DNA of 16,916 nt, from positions 1 through 16,916 of the forward strand of contig JAEWHO010000041.1 in assembly GCA_023387755.1 (NCBI GenBank), read 5' to 3'. Origin of the DNA: Actinomycetes bacterium (lineage in GTDB: Bacteria > Actinomycetota > Actinomycetes > Actinomycetales > Actinomycetaceae). How positions within the stretch are numbered: position 1 is the stretch's first letter; each line of letters opens with the position of its first letter. The position numbers were made by a program, and so were the translations under genes. Below are positions 12,939 to 16,916 of this stretch, piece after piece. The notes under the pieces were generated by a model. It had not been told where the DNA came from and did not search any database. It saw only the letters and a program-made list of their open reading frames with translations.

Positions 12939-15900
12939 TTGCTCGACGTCAATGTCTTCGACCAGATTCACATCGGCCTGGCCACCGCCGATGATATTCG
13001 CTCATGGTCGCACGGCGAAGTTAAAAAGCCAGAGACCATCAACTACCGTACGCTCAAGCCCGAAAAAGACGGCCTGTTCTGCGAACGGATTTTCGGCCCT
13101 ACCCGGGACTGGGAATGTAACTGTGGTAAGTACAAGCGGGTCCGTTTCAAGGGCATCATCTGTGAGCGCTGTGGTGTAGAAATCACCCGCTCCAATGTGC
13201 GCCGCGAACGGATGGCGCATATTGAACTGGCCACCCCGGTCACCCACATCTGGTACTTCAAGGGTGTGCCCTCCCGTTTGGGCTACCTGCTGGACCTCGC
13301 GCCCAAGGACCTGGAGAAGGTCATCTACTTCGCCGCCTACATGGTGACGAAGGTGGATGAAGAAGGGCGCCACGAGGATCTACCCGATCTGGAAACCGAA
13401 ATCCAGGTGGAACGCAAGCAGATCGAACAACAGCGCGACGCCGACGTGGAATACCGCCTGCGCAAGCTGGAAACCGATCTGGCAGAGCTGGAAAAGGCGG
13501 GGGCTAAGGCCGCCGATCTCGAAAAGGCCCGTAAGGGCGCTGATCGTGAGGTTGGCAACCTGCGCCGTAACGCCGATAAGGAACTGGACCGCCTGGAGCA
13601 GATCTGGGACCGCTTCAAGAACCTCAAAGTCGGCGATCTCGAAGGTGACGAGTCCCTTTACCGCGAGATGCGTGCCCGCTACGGCATGTACTTTGAAGGG
13701 TCGAAGGGTGCGGCGGCTATCCAGCAGCGCCTGCGTGACTTCGATCTACAGGCTGAAGCGCAGATGTTGAAGGAACTGGCTGAAACCGCCACTGGGCAGC
13801 GCCGGATCCGCGCTCTGAAGCGCCTGAAGGTCGTCAACGCATTCCTCACCACCGGCAACTCACCTGAAGGTATGGTGCTCGACTGCGTCCCGGTCATCCC
13901 GCCGGATCTGCGCCCGATGGTGCAGCTGGACGGTGGCCGCTTTGCGACCTCTGACCTTAACGACCTCTACCGTCGCGTGATCAACCGCAACAACCGCCTC
14001 AAGCGGCTGCTAGATCTGAACGCGCCGGAGATCATCGTTGATAACGAGAAGCGCATGCTGCAGGAAGCCGTCGACGCGCTGTTTGACAATGGCCGCCGCG
14101 GACGCCCGGTGACCGGCCCCGGCAATCGCGCGCTGAAGTCGCTCTCTGACATGCTCAAGGGTAAGCAGGGCCGCTTCCGTGGCAACCTGCTCGGTAAACG
14201 CGTGGACTACTCCGGCCGCTCCGTGATCGTGGTGGGCCCGACCCTGAAACTGCACCAGTGCGGTCTGCCCAAGCAGATGGCCCTGGAGCTGTTTAAGCCC
14301 TTCGTCATGAAGCGCCTGGTGGACCTGCAGCACGCCCAGAACATTAAGGCCGCCAAGCGGATGGTGGAGCGCAGCCGCCCGCAGGTGTGGGATGTGCTCG
14401 AAGAGGTTATCCGTGAGCACCCGGTTCTGCTCAACCGCGCCCCCACCCTGCACCGTCTAGGTATTCAGGCCTTCGAACCGCAGCTGGTGGAGGGTAAGGC
14501 TATTCAGCTGCACCCGCTGGTCTGTGGTGCCTTCAACGCTGACTTCGACGGCGACCAAATGGCTGTACATCTCCCGCTCTCGCCGGAGGCGCAGGCTGAG
14601 GCACGTATCCTTATGCTGTCCTCTAACAACATCCTCAAGCCCTCCGATGGCCGCCCCGTGACCATGCCCAGTCAGGACATGATTATCGGGCTCTACCATC
14701 TGACCTTCCAGGACGATGAGGGTGACGGCGCGGGCCGTGCATTCGCCTCCACTGCTGAAGCCATCATGGCTTTCGACGCGGGGGAGTTGGCTCTGGAAGC
14801 GCCTATCCGCCTGCGCATGACCGACGTCGTGCCGGGTAAGGACTGGGAGCTGCCGGAGGACTACCAGGACGGGGACGCTCTCGTCGTCGAAACCACCCTG
14901 GGCCGCACCCTGTTCAATGACGCGCTGCCGCAGGATTACCCGTACGTCAATAAGGTCGTGGGTAAGAAGGTCCTGTCCAGCATCGTCAACGATCTGGCTG
15001 AGCGCTACCCCAAGGTGGAAGTAGCCGAATCCCTGGATGCTCTCAAGGCCGCCGGGTACTACTGGGCTACTCGCTCCGGTGTGACCATCGCGATTTCCGA
15101 CGTCGTTGCACCCCCGCAGAAGGCTGAAATCCTCGAGTCTTACGAAAAGAAAGCCGAGGAGATCGAAGCTAACTTCCAGGCCGGCTTCCTCCAGGACTCC
15201 GAACGCCGCGATGAGCTGATCGAGGTGTGGACCGAAGCTACCGATAAGGTGGCGGCGGCCATGCAGGAGAATCTCCCGGTCAACAACACCGTGAACCGGA
15301 TGGTCACCTCTGGAGCGCGTGGTAACTGGATGCAGGTGCGTCAGATCGCCGGTATGCGTGGTCTGGTGGCCTCCCCGCGCGGTGAGATTATTCCCCGGCC
15401 GATTAAGTCCAACTACCTGGAGGGCCTGTCCGTACTCGAATACTTCATCGAGACTCACGGTGCTCGTAAGGGTAATGCTGATACGGCGTTGCGTACCGCT
15501 GACTCCGGCTACCTCACCCGCCGTCTGGTGGACGTCTCCCAGGACGTCATCGTGCGCGAACACGACTGTGGTACCCGCGCCGGCCTGGTCCTGCCGATTG
15601 CGGAGCGGATGGAAGACGGCACCTGCCGCCGCGCTGATACGGTGGAGACCAGCGTGTACGCCCGTACCCTGGCCCAGGACGTCACCGCCGAGGATGGCAC
15701 GGTTTTGGCCGAGGCGGGTAGCGACGTCGGCGACGTTATGATCGACAAACTCGTCGACGCCGGTATCACTGAAGTGAAGGTCCGCTCGGTCCTGACCTGC
15801 TCCTCGCGGGTGGGAACCTGTGCCCTGTGCTATGGGCGCTCCCTGGCCACCGGCAAGCTCGTCGATATTGGTGAGGCCGTCGGTATTATTTCGGCCCAGT

Positions 15901-16820
15901 CGATTGGTGAGCCGGGCACGCAGCTAACCATGCGTACCTTCCACACCGGTGGTGCCGCCTCCGCGGAGGACATCACCCAGGGTCTGCCGCGTGTGCAGGA
16001 GCTCTTCGAAGCCCGCACCCCCAAGGGTGAAGCCCCGATCTCCGAGGCGGCCGGTACCGTCACCATCGATGATCGTGACCGCGAGCGCGTGATCGTGGTC
16101 AAGCGTGACGACGGCGGCGACAACCTGGAATACCCGATCCCGTCCCGGGCCAAACTGATGGTCGAAGACGGCGACCAGGTGGCGGTGGGCCAGCAGCTCA
16201 TCCACGGTGTCATCGACCCGAAGAAGATCCTGCGTGTCAAGGGCCCGCGGGCAGTGCAAAAGCACCTGGTCGATGAGGTGCAGGAGACCTACCGCTCCCA
16301 GGGTGTGGATATCCACGATAAGCACATTGAGGTTATTGTGCGGCAGATGCTGCGGCGGGTAACCGTGCTGGATTCGGGTGACACCAACCTGCTGCAGGGT
16401 GACCTGGTGGAGCGTTCTCGTTTTGAGGATGAGAACCGGCGGGTGGTTTCCGAGGGCGGGCGTCCTGCCTCGGCGCGGCCTGAACTCATGGGTATTACCA
16501 AGGCCTCGTTGGCGACCGAGTCGTGGCTGTCGGCGGCCTCCTTCCAGGAGACCACTAAGGTGCTGACTGAGGCGGCGATGTCTGGCAAGTCGGATCCGCT
16601 GCTGGGTCTGAAGGAAAACGTCATCATCGGTAAGCTCATCCCGGCTGGTACCGGCCTGGCGCGCTACCACGGCGTCTCGGTCGAGCCCACCGAGGAAGCC
16701 AAGCAGGAGGCGTTCGCACGTTTGGGCTTGTCGGAGATCGACTACGCCCCGGTGACGCGCGAGCCGTTGAACTACGATGACATCGACTACGGCGATGACT
16801 TCCACGGCGATTTCGCCTAA
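12939..16820 (+). CDS. rpoC: DNA-directed RNA polymerase subunit beta'
   Basis: This 1293-residue beta' subunit carries the catalytic magnesium site of RNA polymerase. The first zinc site is C60, C62, C75 and C78 ('CNCGKYKRVRFKGIICERCG'). The catalytic loop 'NADFDGD' at 533-539 supplies D535, D537 and D539. The second zinc site is C877, C954, C961 and C964. The trigger-loop and bridge-helix region ('GLVASPRGEIIPRPIKS', 'THGARKGNADTALRTADSG') is intact. A charged helical insertion of about 100 residues (about 145-240, rich in Glu/Lys/Arg/Ala) is typical of actinobacteria. TTG 12939 was chosen because the product then begins 'LDVNVFDQIHIGLATADDI', the conserved N-terminus. GAGGAAG (12923-12929) and AGGAA (12931-12935) lie upstream. 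The C-terminus 'DDIDYGDDFHGDFA' is complete. Confidence 0.98.
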   Translation: MLDVNVFDQIHIGLATADDIRSWSHGEVKKPETINYRTLKPEKDGLFCERIFGPTRDWECNCGKYKRVRFKGIICERCGVEITRSNVRRERMAHIELATPVTHIWYFKGVPSRLGYLLDLAPKDLEKVIYFAAYMVTKVDEEGRHEDLPDLETEIQVERKQIEQQRDADVEYRLRKLETDLAELEKAGAKAADLEKARKGADREVGNLRRNADKELDRLEQIWDRFKNLKVGDLEGDESLYREMRARYGMYFEGSKGAAAIQQRLRDFDLQAEAQMLKELAETATGQRRIRALKRLKVVNAFLTTGNSPEGMVLDCVPVIPPDLRPMVQLDGGRFATSDLNDLYRRVINRNNRLKRLLDLNAPEIIVDNEKRMLQEAVDALFDNGRRGRPVTGPGNRALKSLSDMLKGKQGRFRGNLLGKRVDYSGRSVIVVGPTLKLHQCGLPKQMALELFKPFVMKRLVDLQHAQNIKAAKRMVERSRPQVWDVLEEVIREHPVLLNRAPTLHRLGIQAFEPQLVEGKAIQLHPLVCGAFNADFDGDQMAVHLPLSPEAQAEARILMLSSNNILKPSDGRPVTMPSQDMIIGLYHLTFQDDEGDGAGRAFASTAEAIMAFDAGELALEAPIRLRMTDVVPGKDWELPEDYQDGDALVVETTLGRTLFNDALPQDYPYVNKVVGKKVLSSIVNDLAERYPKVEVAESLDALKAAGYYWATRSGVTIAISDVVAPPQKAEILESYEKKAEEIEANFQAGFLQDSERRDELIEVWTEATDKVAAAMQENLPVNNTVNRMVTSGARGNWMQVRQIAGMRGLVASPRGEIIPRPIKSNYLEGLSVLEYFIETHGARKGNADTALRTADSGYLTRRLVDVSQDVIVREHDCGTRAGLVLPIAERMEDGTCRRADTVETSVYARTLAQDVTAEDGTVLAEAGSDVGDVMIDKLVDAGITEVKVRSVLTCSSRVGTCALCYGRSLATGKLVDIGEAVGIISAQSIGEPGTQLTMRTFHTGGAASAEDITQGLPRVQELFEARTPKGEAPISEAAGTVTIDDRDRERVIVVKRDDGGDNLEYPIPSRAKLMVEDGDQVAVGQQLIHGVIDPKKILRVKGPRAVQKHLVDEVQETYRSQGVDIHDKHIEVIVRQMLRRVTVLDSGDTNLLQGDLVERSRFEDENRRVVSEGGRPASARPELMGITKASLATESWLSAASFQETTKVLTEAAMSGKSDPLLGLKENVIIGKLIPAGTGLARYHGVSVEPTEEAKQEAFARLGLSEIDYAPVTREPLNYDDIDYGDDFHGDFA

Positions 16821-16825
16821 CGGCG

Positions 16826-16857
16826 CGGTGGCAAGCGGGCCCACCCGCTAGCCACCG
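16826..16857 (+). terminator. First terminator-like hairpin after rpoC
   Basis: A long stem of 7 + 6 bp (16826-16832 with 16851-16857; 16834-16839 with 16844-16849) is broken by one A-A mismatch and has a CCCA loop. It begins five bases after the rpoC stop. It has no U-tract and is followed immediately by a second hairpin. Confidence 0.75.
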
Positions 16858-16883
16858 GCGGGGGAGGGCACACCCACCCCCGC
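16858..16883 (+). terminator. Second terminator-like hairpin after rpoC
   Basis: GCGGGGG (16858-16864) pairs with CCCCCGC (16877-16883), and GGG (16866-16868) with CCC (16873-16875), again with one A-A mismatch and a four-base loop (CACA). It abuts the first hairpin with no spacer. The remaining bases to the window end (16884-16916) show no feature. Confidence 0.65.
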
Positions 16884-16916
16884 AATCGCCTCCAGGGCGG
16901 TGGGGCCGGGTTGGAC

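Overview
This is a GC-rich actinobacterial chromosome segment in which every recognisable gene lies on the + strand. The RNA polymerase and ribosomal stalk genes read as actinobacterial: RpoB starts with an 'AASSTSHESA' type leader, RpoC with a 'LDVNVFDQIHIGLATADDI' type N-terminus plus a long charged helical insertion, and L10 with 'MARPDKAAAVAE'. The host could be an Actinomycetaceae-like or Corynebacteriales-like animal-associated bacterium, but the family cannot be fixed by reading alone. No tRNA, rRNA, insertion sequence, CRISPR array or integrase was seen.

Region 1 (about 1-7834) is a tightly packed catabolic operon, cut at its 5' side by the window edge. It holds the C-terminus of an Opp/Dpp-type solute-binding protein, a GTG-started permease, a permease fused to an ATPase, a second short ATPase, a Gfo/Idh/MocA oxidoreductase closely resembling E. 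coli YjhC / R. gnavus NanOx, a DapA/NanA-family aldolase, a ROK kinase (NanK) and N-acetylmannosamine-6-phosphate 2-epimerase (NanE). Most junctions overlap by 4 bp or are separated by a few bases. Together they describe uptake of a sialic acid, probably including 2,7-anhydro-Neu5Ac. NanOx would convert the anhydro form to Neu5Ac, the lyase would release ManNAc and pyruvate, the kinase would make ManNAc-6-P and the epimerase GlcNAc-6-P. No sialidase, NagA/NagB or regulator is inside the window.

Region 2 (7835-9070) is the ribosomal stalk operon: a structured L10-type leader with a long-range closing helix, an intrinsic terminator acting as attenuator, rplJ (L10), rplL (L7/L12) and a strong terminator hairpin. 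No terminator was seen between nanE and the leader.

Region 3 (9071-16916) has a good housekeeping-type promoter, a leader of about 135 nt, rpoB and rpoC (both with TTG starts) and two back-to-back hairpins after rpoC.

The most notable points are: the sialic-acid operon directly abutting the stalk/RNA polymerase locus; an attenuator whose terminator arm can pair alternatively with the leader's closing helix; a permease-ATPase fusion; complete loss of the C-terminal cysteine motif from both transporter ATPases; and an altered zinc site in the ROK kinase.
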